From: Apoderus coryli
Taxonomy: Eukaryota > Arthropoda > Insecta > Coleoptera > Attelabidae
Direction of reading: 5' to 3'
Assembly (NCBI GenBank): GCA_911728435.2
Contig: OU452198.1
Location: 34,005,902-34,069,901, forward strand
DNA: 64,000 nt
The translations under genes were made by a program, and so were the position numbers. Below are positions 43,001-53,679 of the stretch, piece after piece; position 1 is the first letter of the stretch, and each line of letters opens with the position of its first letter. The notes beneath the pieces were generated by a model that worked only from the letters and a program-made list of their open reading frames with translations, searched no databases and had not been told where the DNA came from.

Positions 43001-46000
43001 TTTTGTGAGTCCACCAGTGGCGGGTTGAAATGAAGTTTCAACAAGAAGAAATTCGAAATGAAAATATAGAGAGACGTTTAATGAGAGAAGCAAGTGACCC
43101 CTTTTCAATAGAGAATACACGGTTACGTGAACTCTTCGGAATTCTTCCCCATTTGGAAAATCAACATTATTCCTACTGCTGTGCCATCCCTTGTAAAATA
43201 TTGTAAAAGTAGCTGTTCAAAGGATATTCCATCTAATCAACAAAAGGAATATAATGCAGTGTTGCCAGATGGATTCAAAGCTCAAGAAATATACTATCCT
43301 CGTATTTAAAAATAGTGTAAAAACATTAAATTAAATTTAAATTTAATTCACTTACCGCAGTGAGTATTTGCTCGCCCTTGTACCAGTGTAGGGCTGGTGG
43401 AGGTATACCTTTGGCTTCACATTCGAGTTCCAGTCGATCACCCACATGTTGTGTTACAACACTTTGAGTGAATGGTTCAAGCTTCATAAAGAATTCGGGA
43501 TTGACGCGTACTACAGCTGTATAATTAAAATGAAAGTCTTCTTTAGTTAAATGGTCAATAGTTCATTTCATAAAAAAGTCACTTGTCAAAAAAAATCTCG
43601 CGCTCGCTTAGATTAATTTTAAAAAAATGCCTTGACACTTACTGTTTGAATTTCCAATATGACTAAATATTCTGCTACTTGCCAGATGTAATCCGCAGAC
43701 TCCAATAAGCGACAATAGGTACAGCTGAAACAATAAGACTTTGAAAACTAAAACATTGTATTTTCTTTTCCTCATGTTGACTGGAGACGAGTCCAAGCTG
43801 GACCCCATGCAATGACATAAAGAAGCACACCAAAACACACTAAGGAAGAATCCTATTGATTGTTTATAAAGATAAAAGTTTTGCTATAACTGGAGACTAC
43901 TACGCTTCAATCATAGAATAGTTAAAAGAAGCAATCAGAGGAAAATTTACAAAAGGTGTCTTGCTCCTGGATGACAATGCTTAAGTACACGATAGTAATA
44001 ATAATAATAATAATAATAAAAAATATAAATAAATGAGAAAAGAACTCCGTGAGAAAAAATTTACAAGCGATGAAGAAGTTTCGGCGTATTTTTCGGCGAA
44101 AGGTTTAACATTTTTTTATGATGTGTATTAGGGTTGCAGATGAATATATAGAAAAAGAAACTATTATATTTTTATTTTCTAATAATTCGGAATTCAAAAC
44201 GCCACCTGGTATGTTTAGTATCACCAATTCAGGAGTAGGAGCTGCTAGATTAGCATCATATGATAACAGCATATCATTACAATCATTAAATTGTTTAGGA
44301 GATGAACATAATATGATATAATATGCTCTCTACAAACAATTTAGAGTTTTCGCTTATTTTGACGAGGAGTGTATATTGGTAACACCAATTTAATCCATTT
44401 TCTCTTCTCATAAGTGATTTAAGATAATTAGTTCATTAATTTAAATTGGAAAACTGTTTATAAAATTAAATTGTTTAAGAGATGAGCATATGATAACAGC
44501 ATATCATATGATCATCTCTTAAACAATTTAATGGTTGTGATGATATGCTGTTATCATATTATGCTTATCTATAGCTCCTACTTGAATATAACATTATTGC
44601 TGAGTATTTTTGGCATTGTAGGTTGTAGTAGTGGCAATGCAGTCCAGTAAACATTGATTAGCTGCAAAGGATTTTATTAATTAGCTTGTTTACGTTTTAT
44701 ATATGGCATCAGGAAATTCGAACCCGTATCCTATAAGCTGAGGGACACAAAGTGGTTAAATATGGAGAAAAGAAGGAAGCTTCATATGATGACTCCGTTT
44801 CACAAGATAATATTTTATAAATCACCCCCATATTTATACAACAAGATACGTTTCAGGGAGGATGTTCTTTCTGTGAATTTAAGATTTCGTCTTAGGGTGT
44901 CCACGCTCTGCAGCGCCTATATGCATTATTTCTAGGTTATGTTTGATGAAGAATATTAAATGGTGTAGGTATATTGTTTAAGGTATGTGTTAGTGTAAGC
45001 TAGGAATAAGCACTTGAAAGGTAATTTACTCCCAAACATATATTTTTTACGTTTGATTCTCGGGGTTGCAACTAATAACACCGTCGGGTGATTGCAATCC
45101 CTTTGTTATCCAGTACAAATGTTCAAAATTTATACATTATAATTAGTGTACTATGTATTGGGTGCAATAAAGAATTTATTATTATTATTAATATACAGGT
45201 GATTTGCTTTATAAACGAAATTTTTTGGTAAATTTTGTAACACCCTGTGGAGTGCGCTGGTCTTTATACAAACTTTCTATTAATTAGCGCCAAATTGCTG
45301 AGCTAACTGCATTTGCGTATATCATTTTTGAAAAGCGCCACAACTACTGCACATTCAGCTTCAGATAAACGGGGGTTTGCATTCATTTTAAACCATAAAT
45401 TAATTTTAGAAACATTAGTTCATTAATTTAAATATAAAAACTTTATAAAATTAAATTGTTGATAACAGCATATCATAATATGTTCATCTCCTAAACAATT
45501 TTATGATGATTGTGATCAGATATTATGCTGTTATCATATTATGTTTATCTCCTAAATTGGTGATGCCAACATATATGTTGTATACGAGGGGTATTTAATG
45601 TTTTTCTGCCGACACTATGAGAAACTTGAATTTTACTGCTTCCATAGGGACGAGAAAGTATGTATTTCTAAGGCTAGCGCTACAAAACACTCAAAAATGG
45701 CTAGGCCAGAAAATTATTTTGATTGATTGATTGATGGGGGCACAATAATAAAAGCTATCAACAATGATGACAGACCAATGTGACAGTGGTTGTCAAAAAT
45801 GGAGCGCATCGTAAAATATTCAATTTCACTTTGATTCATCATTTATATAATAATCATGGAACATCTGATTGATCGTAGTGACGAGGAAATTGAGTATTGT
45901 ACCCGCCTGAAATTCTCGCGAAAGCGAATGAAGTTTCGATGAATTTGCTGCCCGAAAAATCAAGAACCAAATATGAACTTCAGTATAAACTGTTTATGGA

Positions 46001-48253
46001 TTGGTGTAGTGCTAAAAACGTTAAAAAGTATAGTGAAAACGTGAGTTTGACGTATTTATTGGATCTTTCACAAAAATACTGTGGTCAATTCATTCTTTGT
46101 TAAAATCTATGCTATTAGGTAAAAATAACGTAAACATTAGAAATTTCACAAAAGTGACTGCCTATTTAAAGAAGAAATCTGTTGGCCACATTGCAAAAAT
46201 GTCAAAAATTTTCGGCCAACGGGATATTGAAAAATTTCTTGAAACTACACCGGATGAAATACATTTAATGACAAAGGTAAGCAATAATCTTATGAATCAA
46301 AAACTATAATTTTACTCTTCAAAAATATAATTTTAGGTAGTGTTGATTATAGGAGTGGCCGGTGCTTGTAGAAGTATTGAAGTCAGAAATATGATGATAG
46401 ATCATGTGGTTAATAAAGACGATATCTTAATAATTCACGTTCCAGACACAAAACTCATAAGCGCCGAACTTTTACTGTATGCAACACAGAACAAAAATAA
46501 AATACTACTGACGTTGTATCAATATGCAAAAAGTATTTTAGTCTACGTCCCAAAAATATGAATTCTCGATGATTATTTGTGAAATACAGTGCTGGAAAAT
46601 GTTCAGCCCAATATGTAGGACATCATACAATTGGTGCAATTCCTTCTAAGATACCTTTTTATTTAAACCTACCAAATTTCGAAGAATATACTGGACATGC
46701 GTTCAGAAGGACATCTGCCACACTTCTTGCCGATTCAGGAGCTGATATATTGTCACTGAAAAGGCACGGTGGATGGAAATCAGCTACCGTAGCAGAAGGC
46801 TACGTAATAACAAAATTAGAGTAGCTAAAAAAATGTTGGATTTCAATCATTAACCTACATCAAAAACACCCTCGAACGGTTTGCCTGCTTCGACTACAAC
46901 ATACCATTTATTAAAAGCACATGATGAACCTGAAACCAGTACTGAAGCTGACATCTTGAAAAGCTCAGTAATTACTGACAGTTTATCAGCTGTAGTCTCG
47001 AGCAAAAATTCTTCATCAGCTTTAACAAGTAGTATTACAGAGCAGCTACAACTGTCTAATTTATCTAAACAGGGAATCACTTTTACTAATTGTACAATTC
47101 AAAGTCCCATTTTTAACATAAATATATCAAACACTACAGATTAAGTTTGTTTAGTTATAGTTTATATAGTTAATAATAATACTCAGACTGCCTTTGAATT
47201 GTGAGGGTTTTTTTCTTGAGAAGCTTGTTAAATCATTAGTAACATTACAAGAGAGCGGTTGCCTAATTGTTCTTTTATCGTTATTTAGTACCTAGTGATT
47301 TGTTATTTGTTTGAAATTTGTAATTTCTATTAATTGTTAGAGTTTTGTATTTTTGTATGTATATATGTTATATTGCTCTGTAAAGGGATTATTCTGTTGG
47401 GCAATAAATTCTATTATTATTATTTAGTACGTTTAGAGTGCCGGAAGAAATATAATGTGTAAACCATGGCGGTAAAGTGATTTTTTCAGGCTTCAATGGA
47501 GCTAATGGATGTTGGGATTTTGTTGGAACTAGAAGATATGTTAACAGATGATATGGAGTGATCCATTGTTCGTATCGGTGTCTAAATTTTTGCATTTGAC
47601 GTAAAGTAAAATCTCTCCTCAAACGCTGATTCGAGGTTTTTGAATTCTTGTACGAAGTCAGAAAGGATTGCATCCGTTCTTCGAAGCTTGTCAATGGCAA
47701 CAAGAATAGGTTTCAGAATCGCTAAATAGTCTTCAGCAGATCTTTTCAAATAGATATTTGAAATTTTTTTTCGCAGTATGGCATCGGTTTCATTCTTATG
47801 GTCCTCGCTAATTTCAACACAAGTTTCTTTGTATGTCGCTGAGGAGATTTTCTAACTGTAAAATATGTTTGGACGAATGGGGAAAAATAATGCAATTGAT
47901 AATCGGTTTAATGGAAGAATCAAAAAATCGTGATTTTTTGCAACGCTACTATAGCCCCGAAACATGTATGGAAGTTTAAATATTTGAGTTAATAAATATA
48001 ATGCTCGATTTGTGGAGCAGACGTGTTTAATCAAAATTAAAATTAATTTTCCATGGGTGGGCAATGAAAGTTAAGTAAGCCAAATTAGAAAACATTAGAC
48101 ATCTCAACATATTTTTCTATATAAATAAAAAATTAAACTTACCATACTGATTGCTCTGTGCTCTCTTGAATAAAATGCTAACAGATCCCAACAATAGTAC
48201 ATTGGAATAAGGAATACTATTAACACCAAAATATCCGTTATTATATCCAACAT
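40013..48253 (-). CDS. Imp-L2-like secreted two-Ig-domain protein, copy B
   Basis: Exons on the minus strand: 48143-48253, 43643-43724, 43356-43516, 40326-40596 and 40013-40257, with phases as in copy A and 290 codons without a stop. Ig 1 keeps its Cys pair (ELECEAKG and GVYSC) and Trp (LHWYKG). Ig 2 keeps IVLPC, NLTW and LGIYSC, and the end is DTFVYPLL. It differs from A by two codons fewer in exon 2 and one more in exon 4 (NHMGFPG). Exon 5 again abuts GTAAGG; reading on would give the same seven-residue tail to a stop at 39989. Intron 3 carries a foldback, a Penelope repeat and a Harbinger-like piece. Intron 1 carries a Crypton. The intact frame argues for selection on a working gene. Confidence 0.8.
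40984..41979. mobile_element. Foldback element, same family as 19256-20822
   Basis: The ends TACAGGGTGTCCTATGGTGA (40984) and, inverted, at 41979 are the same family as the 19.3-kb foldback. Near its centre a second transposon end (TACAGGGTGGTCAAAAAATT, 41413) begins a nested remnant, as in the 19.3-kb copy but without a usable transposase frame. It lies in intron 3 of gene B. Confidence 0.8.
42047..42250 (+). repeat. Penelope-like terminal repeat with inverted ends
   Basis: The arms at 42051-42097 and 42201-42246 are inverted copies that contain GTCGTCTCCACTATTAAT. Between them lies a hammerhead-like core. The flanking TCCACTGCATC-type segment is also seen beside the Penelope nest at 34574. 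Confidence 0.65.
42143..42202 (+). ncRNA. Hammerhead-ribozyme-like motif in Penelope terminal repeat
   Basis: CTGATGA at 42155-42161, stem II region 42162-42176, GAAA at 42177-42180, stem III ACATGT and cleavage triplet GTC ending at 42186. Outer stem I pairs AT-TTT (42144-42149) with AAA-AT (42196-42201) with one mismatch; the inner part is weak. Stem II barely pairs. The core is intact but the helices are decayed. Confidence 0.5.
42640..43250 (+). mobile_element. GC-rich 5' end of a probable PIF/Harbinger transposon
   Basis: Bases 42650-43000 are strongly GC- and CpG-rich, unlike the rest of the window, and lead into a short transposase-like frame. The sequence stops at about 43240, where intron 3 of gene B resumes with AATATAATGCAGTGTTGCC, shared with gene A at 17365. 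The right half of the transposon is absent. Confidence 0.4.
43030..43206 (+). pseudogene. PIF/Harbinger-like transposase N-terminal fragment
   Basis: 58 codons; the segment RRLMREASDPFSIENTRLRE followed by LFGILPHL resembles the R..RD..NPF.LPD..F...YRL start of HARBI1-type nucleases. A frameshift near 43130 lets another frame continue with a similar pattern. No catalytic residues are present. The match is to a short conserved stretch only. Confidence 0.35.
43889..44170 (+). pseudogene. Mariner transposase C-terminal relic
   Basis: The frame reads TGDYYASIIE, stop, LKEAIRGKFTKGVLLLDDNA, stop, VHDS. This matches the YYxxLLxxLKxxIxxKRxGKLxxGVLLLHDNAxxH region of mariner transposases. KKFTSDEEVSAYFSAKG further on fits their C-terminus. 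A shorter form of the same relic lies beside gene C at 59290-59400, so it predates the duplication of units B and C. An (AAT)n run separates the pieces. Confidence 0.65.
44200..44590. repeat. GATAACAGCATATC hairpin repeats, unit B
   Basis: At least three hairpins (near 44260, 44490 and 44545) share TATGATAACAGCATATCATA, in both orientations around AAATTGTTTAAGAGATGA segments. The layout matches the large palindrome at 59491-59750 in unit C but is partly deleted. Confidence 0.7.
44750..45192 (+). pseudogene. Non-LTR retrotransposon C-terminus and 3' end
   Basis: The frame MTPFHKIIFYKSPPYLYNKI then RFREDVLSVNLRFRLRVSTL resembles the F.KAP.YLYN.L.F..D.H..NLR.R region near the end of some non-LTR proteins. 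The 3' part ends with GGGTGCAATAAAG and an (ATT)n tail at about 45175-45190. It is 5'-truncated. Confidence 0.5.
45195..45250. mobile_element. ~55-bp micro-MITE with CAGGTGATTTGC / CAGGGTGTTACA ends
   Basis: It starts ATACAGGTGATTTGC and ends TTTTGTAACACCCTGT with only AT-rich sequence between. An inverted copy lies at 60534-60594 and a left half at 59872-59912. Constant ends and tiny size suggest a very short transposable unit. Confidence 0.5.
45460..45560. repeat. GATAACAGCATATC hairpin repeat next to the Crypton
   Basis: GATAACAGCATATCATAATATG and its inverted partner (45465-45550) flank CTCCTAAACAATTTTATGATGA. It is the same family and order as the unit C copy at 60080-60170. Confidence 0.7.
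45856..47144 (+). pseudogene. Crypton-like tyrosine recombinase with one intron
   Basis: The pieces read in order: MEHLIDRSDEEIEY; a 1-nt shift; ILAKANEVSMNLLPEKSRTK and FMDWCSAKN (core-binding domain); a shift; LKSMLLGKNNVNI; FLETTPDEIHLMTK; an intron at 46276-46336 (AAG|GTAAGC ... TTTTAG|GTA); VLIIGVAGACRSIEVRNMM (catalytic Arg region); more shifts; YTGHAFRRTSATLLADSGAD (HxxR box) and RHGGWKSATVAEGY (catalytic Tyr); and a Ser-rich tail to the stop at 47144. This is the ZMYM2/Crypton-type recombinase of insects. At least four frameshifts make it inactive. It sits between hairpin repeats in intron 1 of gene B. Confidence 0.8.
47160..47425 (+). mobile_element. Non-LTR 3' UTR fragment with (ATT)n tail
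   Basis: It ends GGGCAATAAATTC followed by (ATT)n, the same type of 3' terminus as the other non-LTR copies here. No protein part is left. Confidence 0.5.
47490..47830 (-). pseudogene. hAT transposase relic, unit B copy
   Basis: Minus-strand text FEERMQSFLTSYKNSKTSNQ, RRDFTLRQMQKFRHRYEQWI and TPYHLLTYLLVP corresponds to 21640-22030. It shares the decay pattern, so both copies descend from one old insertion. Confidence 0.55.
48143..48253 (-). CDS. Gene B exon 1: N-terminal hydrophobic exon
   Basis: 37 codons, starting MLDIITDILVLIVFLIPMYY and ending before GTAAGT in phase 0. It has the same length and phase as its counterparts in units A and C. Its codon changes relative to A are mostly conservative in the hydrophobic core, as expected if it is translated. 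Confidence 0.6.
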
Positions 48254-48325
48254 TTTGGTTAAAATTAATTAAAATTCGTGTAAGGAGTTAAAAACAAACA
48301 ATAATACAGCTACACTTTAGTGATA

Positions 48326-48362
48326 GACACTGACGACCTTAAAAGACGAGGGAATCAATATT
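48326..48362 (-). promoter_or_regulatory. Core promoter of gene B
   Basis: TCAGT initiator with A(+1) at 48331, 78 bp upstream of the ATG. The TATA-like position reads TATTGATT, weaker than TATTTATT in copies A and C. Confidence 0.55.
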
Positions 48363-48720
48363 GAGATCCATAAAATAAGTACGATTGGTACGTATATTAG
48401 TTATCAGTTGGTTGAGTTTTTTTGCTACAGAGGAGAATTTTAGTCTACGTAGATTGCCTTTGTACGAAATTGGGAAGAAAATTTAATAGTTTAATACAAC
48501 AGAAATATATTTCGTTTCTTTTAAATAAATAGTACCTACCTAAACTAGATACAGGGTGGCTCTTGGGCACGTCGATTTTGTTTGCGATGAGACCATTTTT
48601 ATAGTACGCGCATCCTCTTCGAGAATTTAAATGGGGAAAGTGGGTCGACTTATTATACCTTATTTTGAAGGTATTTTGATTCTCTTAACAAATCTTTTAA
48701 AATAAATCGATTCGTTAATA
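48362..48720 (-). promoter_or_regulatory. Conserved upstream block of gene B
   Basis: Counterpart of 25256-25620 and 62645-62990, with AGGGTGGCTCTTGGGCACG and AATCGATTCG segments at the same distances. It is followed by MITEs specific to this unit. Confidence 0.5.
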
Positions 48721-48766
48721 ATTCTATATTGCTCAACAGTACACTTAATAATAGTATATTGTGCAA

Positions 48767-48872
48767 CGAACATGAAATGACATATATTTCCTACGAGTAT
48801 GATCGTTTGCAGCATGAGCCGCAGGCGAGTGCTGCAAATCATACGAGTAGGAAATGGTCATTTCATGAGTTT
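48767..48872. repeat. ~105-bp palindrome
   Basis: CATGAAATGAC...TTTCCTACGAGTATGA...TTTGCAGCA on the left pairs with its near-exact complement on the right, around a ~17-bp loop (GAGCCGCAGGCGAG-like). It lies directly before the MITE at 48887. No counterpart is seen in units A or C. Confidence 0.75.
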
Positions 48873-48886
48873 CACACTATATTTTT

Positions 48887-49293
48887 TCTACGACTGTTTT
48901 AATGCTTTTGAATAAATTTAAAATAATTTTTAGGAAAATATTGGTTTTTTGAAACTTACCCTTGTTAGCGTATAAGCCTACGATAAATCAGAAGTATTAA
49001 ATTGACTAGGTGGTGTTAAACTATATTCACTATCACTGTTTATGTGTTTTGAAATTACCGAAATACTTAATTATAATTATTATTAATTATAAATACCAAA
49101 ACTGTCAATTTGGTGTTTGTATTTTGGGCGTTGCTATGGTGATTTTTTATGCCCGCCGCTACTTTTGTCATTACCAGCAAATTTTATCCGTGCGTAACAA
49201 TATTTCCCACTAGTTGCTAGGTAACTAGTGGGAAATATTATTACGCACGGGTAAATGATATAATAAAGGCATTTAAAGACAGTCGTAGAAAAA
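48887..49293. mobile_element. ~407-bp MITE with TTTTTCTACGACTGT ends
   Basis: The terminal inverted repeats TTTTTCTACGACTGT and complement lie at 48887 and 49293, with TA on each side. An internal hairpin at 49195-49250 pairs AATATTTCCCACTAGTTGC with TAACTAGTGGGAAATATT. A truncated copy in inverse orientation lies at 55528-55870. Confidence 0.75.
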
Positions 49294-49349
49294 TACCATT
49301 TACAGAACAAGCAACTAAACTATTACAAAAAGGAATACATGTATATACA

Positions 49350-49600
49350 GGGTGTCCGGAAAGGTCATGTCGTAATAGAAGACGACAAAAGAAGGTTCCG
49401 GACGAGTTAAGGGACAGTGGATTTTTTTTATTCGAAAGACAGCATTAAAAAATTCCGGTAAAAGCATTATTTAAGCCAAAAATTTAATTCCCATAAAAAT
49501 CGCACATATGTAACTATTACAAACATGGCAACTACATGGTTTCTGTCAAATTTAGGAAATAAAATCCAACGTTGCCAGATTGTAATAATAAGTCACCAAT
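49350..49600 (+). mobile_element. One end of a TACAGGGTGTCCGGAAAGG-type transposon
   Basis: Starts TATACAGGGTGTCCGGAAAG, a typical terminal repeat, but no inverted partner is seen within the next 2 kb. It is probably truncated. No coding frame. Confidence 0.35.
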
Positions 49601-50017
49601 GCATAAATTTAAAAAAAATAATAATTTTTTTTTAATAATGTCATATATTTGATCTAGGTTTTCCACATTCATCTTGAAATAACACAAAACACCACAAACA
49701 AAAAATAAGTGATAATTGACCACTGACGACGTACAAAACTGACAAAACGACAAACTTCAGTTCATAATAAAAGGATGTTAAACTAACCCAACTACCTATT
49801 TTATTCTAAAATTATAAATAAAAAAGCAAAAATAATAATTATAACATCCTAAACTAACCCAACTACCTACTTTGTTTAAATATTATAATTGGCAACGTCG
49901 CGGTATGGAAGTACAGCGTTAGCCGCATATATTTGCAACGTAGTAAAGTTCACTCGTATGCGATTATGAATCTAACCAGTAAGTCAAATCGAAATGGGTG
50001 TGTATAATATACCTATT

Positions 50018-51041
50018 AGGGTGAAGTAAGGTATGTTCGTGATATAGGTAAGTTCGTGATAGAATTATGAAAATTTCTCAGCAAGTTACCTTTTGCTTTA
50101 GATGGATGACATCTCGGATAGTAGTAAGTGTATGTTCCTACTAGAATGTGCAATCTGTCGCGTTTCTATATCACGAATATTCCAGGCATTAGAAAACTTT
50201 GTTTACATGTGGTGGTGCTTATTACGTTGTGATTTTTGGCGGGTTTTGCAACTGGGAAGCGATCTACAAAAATAACAGGAATAATTGAAAGCTGAGATAA
50301 TGAAATTTACATTAATCTATAGTATTTTAGATGAGGAATCTTCCTGTACACAATAATTAACAAATTTTGACTTAATTTTACCGTAATTGCTTATTCCGTG
50401 GAGCTTGTTTGTTACAATATTTTTCATGCGTTGAAGTCATAAAAAATACAAGGGTTTTTCAATGTTAAATATCTTTTTTGTGTGCAGTAAAATTATTCCA
50501 TATTTTTAGATAATGTGATGTTTATAATAGACTACAATCCTAAACTAAAGGTAAAGGTATTGCACATTAGATTGTAAGAAAAAAAAAAATGGAGCACAAT
50601 GGATACAATGTTACTACTGTTTGGTACGATATCACCTAAAATGTCAAGCATCTGACGCAGAAATTGTTTTAATGTGAAATCGATGCACTGGAAATACCAG
50701 TAGTGACTCAGAATAAGATGTTATGCGTTAATGATACAATGTAACTGTTACTAAAATGTTACCTACTAATTTTTAACATTAATTGTAGTATCACGAATAA
50801 ACCTACCCCATATCACGAAATTACATATCCTAGTCACGAAATTACCTTTCCTTGACGAGGACAGTCATTTGAAAGTTTTTTTAAATAATTTTCTAAGTTT
50901 CCTCATAAAAAAATACATACCTAAATCTCAAGAATAACTATCGGGTGTTAGTCCCTCACAATTGTTAGAACAACGCATGCTATTTCCATTACTCTCCAAC
51001 GAAAAAACGAAAATCATCACGAATATACCTTACTTTACCCT
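50018..51041. mobile_element. 1.02-kb non-autonomous transposon with CGTGATA sub-terminal repeats
   Basis: The ends AGGGTGAAGTAAGGTATGTT (50018) and, inverted, AGGGTAAAGTAAGGTATATT (51041) are inverted repeats of ~26 bp. The octamer TTCGTGAT or its complement ATCACGAA recurs at least seven times, clustered towards both ends, as transposase-binding sites often are. There is no coding frame. Confidence 0.7.
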
Positions 51042-51402
51042 ATTTAATATTTTAGCTTGCAAATGTGTTTTATTAAACATCGGTTCTTTAATTAGGTAAA
51101 TCCAGGCATTTAGAAGATAAAATATTGTGAAAATATCATATTTGTATTCAATCTTTATTGAAAAAGTGTCAAAATTACTGTCCCTAAAGTCGACCGAAGC
51201 CCAAATGAATGTTAATTCTCCATGTAAAATTTGTGTCTATCGAGCTTCGTTACGGAGTTAATGGCATTAAAAAAGAGAATAAAAAAAATATTTTAGCTGA
51301 TAACTTAACGGTTATCACGGAAATTTGGAAAATTTAATTATCGCATAACAGTGCTTTATTCCATATTATATGTTAAGTGCTGTTGAGTATGTATGTTTTA
51401 TA

Positions 51403-51725
51403 CAGGGATGGACAAAAGTGGTTAGCTTAATGGTCGCACATTTAAACTAAATAACAAATGTGACATTTCGCTTTGATCGTTTGATTCCTTTATCAATTTG
51501 GTATAAAAACGTTATGTCACATTTTCTTCGATATTTTGTGCCTTTGCGGAGAAAATCTCATTATATGCCATTATAATGGATACTGGATTATTTTATTTTA
51601 TTATATTCGTTTCTTTGGAAATTAAAGTTAATTTAACCTCATTAAAACAAAGTAAAAGTGTTATAGACAGCGTGAACTTTTTGCACGTGGAAAGAGAACA
51701 ACAACTGTTCCTGCAGAATGTCGTG
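51403..51725 (+). mobile_element. Left end of a Tc1-like transposon
   Basis: TATACAGGGATGGACAAAAG is a usual Tc1-type terminal repeat. The element is cut by R block 3 at about 51727 and no second end is seen. Short frames inside show no transposase motif. Confidence 0.4.
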
Positions 51726-51726
51726 T

Positions 51727-53290
51727 ACTACCTTTTTTGCCTCACAGTGTATGGCTATTTCGCTTTAAATGTGATTAAATTTTGAGCACACAGTAGGTAG
51801 CTTGTTTTTTCAACGTGAAGATATACAGAATGTTGCGAGGATAATTTAAGGCCAGATTAGCCACAATGCCCCGTTTTCATGATACGGGATGATTAAAGTT
51901 CTTTTTATTTTACATTTATCGGAAACCCGTTGAGATACCGATTGAAATGAGATTGGAACACGCAAATTTATTGGTAAATGGTATATTTACCTGTGTAAAA
52001 TTGCTTTCTAAACTACTTACGTCAACCTAAACTAACCCAACAATAAAAATAAAAAATTGCAAGAGCAGGGATCGAACCCATTTTGAAGTTTCCTGAGACG
52101 ATGAAGACCATTTCCAGATTATGTTTCGTTACCCAGGTCATAGGTATAATATTTTAGATTATATTGTATCTTGCCGGGAAAGTTTTGGGGTGGCACAACC
52201 GATTTTTATTATTTGTATGTGAATTGATTTTTTGTTTTGATTGAGTTAGTTTTAAGCAAGGCAAATTATTGTATGTTTGTGTATTCGTCCCAATTATATT
52301 GTAGGTTTTTGGGATGATTTCTTTAAATAAAAATAAGTAGGTACATAAATAAATACTCAATAATTTTAGAATTAATAGGTACGTAACTACGCCTTGTACT
52401 TTTGATATTAAATAAATGAATCTGCAAGTACAAGTGGGTGAATTAAATACTAAAAAAGCTCTTAAATTTTTAAACTCATCAAAGTTAAAATGAAAAACAT
52501 CAGTAAGTTTTTATTATTGCCACACATACTTATTTATTTTCAATCCAATTTAAAACAATGTTACAATTTTCGGTATACAGTTAACTAGATGTTAAAAAGC
52601 TTGTTAAGGAAATTCTAATTAATTAATTTATACTAAATTAGTGTCTACATAATACAAAACAGATATATTTGACAAAAAAATAAAAATATCTTAAAACTAT
52701 CAACATTTTCTAAATACACTTTTGTTGTTTGGTAATTATTCTTATATTTAAATGGATACTCTGTTGTTACGATGATTTTTTCAATTTTTCGTCTGTGTGG
52801 TTACTTAAGTATGGGATATCTGAAAAATTATACTTAGGTTAGGTTAATAGTAGTACTAAAGATGGACCGTTATGGTTTTTTGTGAGAGATACCGGTATAC
52901 TCACAGCCATAAAATTTTATACTATCAACTATATTAAAGACTATACAAATAAATAATGATATACTGGTATCGTTTAACACCATAAAAACACTTCTAAAAT
53001 TAACAGAACGTAAATTCGACATTATGTAAATTACTGGTGGGAATAAGAATCAATACGGTGAATCCCTGAATTTGACCAAGCAATTGGCGACTAGTAAATT
53101 AGTAACATATAAGAAAAAACTGATATTATAAACAAAATTGATGATGAAGAATAGTATATTGTGTACTTAGTAGGAAAAGACACACTTTCCCGGAGGACTA
53201 TGGAATTTCATCCAGCACCATAGGAGTCCGGGAATGCATAATATACTATTTTTTTCTGAAATCGTTAATAAGTCATCAGTTATATTTATA
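51727..53290 (+). repeat. R block, copy 3
   Basis: Homologous to 4410-5960 and 27597-32400. It has the uninterrupted forms of the sites hit by the MITE in copy 2, and keeps the terminal GTGAATCCC...CATTTCCCGG-like segment. A deletion removes most of the tRNA-like insert near 52080. Confidence 0.8.
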
Positions 53291-53395
53291 TTGTCTAAAA
53301 ATTAAAATTACATAGGATTACTTAATTTAAAATGGTGTATCTACATATGAATTTTTTTTTATTCCCTGTGTAAAATAAAATCCTATAATCGTTTC

Positions 53396-53679
53396 ATGGA
53401 CGATTGCCTTAAAAAACATACGACTTTCCACTCCGAGAACGTTGTTATTGCGTATTTTGCCGAATTATGTACGAAGATGATACCATCTACTTTGTGGTCA
53501 ACTTATTCGATGCTAAGAGCATCTCTTAATGCCAAAGGAGATATGGACATTTCAAAATACCAAAAATTACGAGCTTTCCGAAAGCCACTGTCGGACGGCT
53601 ATAAGCGAACAAGTCAAAAGTTCTATCACGGGAACAGATACAGCAATTTATTTCTGACGCACCAAATGACATCAATATT
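53396..53679 (+). pseudogene. Crypton-like recombinase fragment
   Basis: The frame reads NVVIAYFAELCTKMIPSTLW then STYSMLRASLNAKGDMDISK and YQKLRAFRKPLSDGYKRTSQ. After a frameshift VLSREQIQQFISDAPNDINI continues in another frame. This is the core-binding domain of the same recombinase family as 45856-47144. The catalytic part is cut off at 53679 by the LTR-like sequence. Confidence 0.7.

Noticed and set aside
44118..44321. 67-codon plus-strand ORF
   Set aside because: It spans the end of a mariner relic and the hairpin repeats. The collinear sequence in unit C does not keep the frame.
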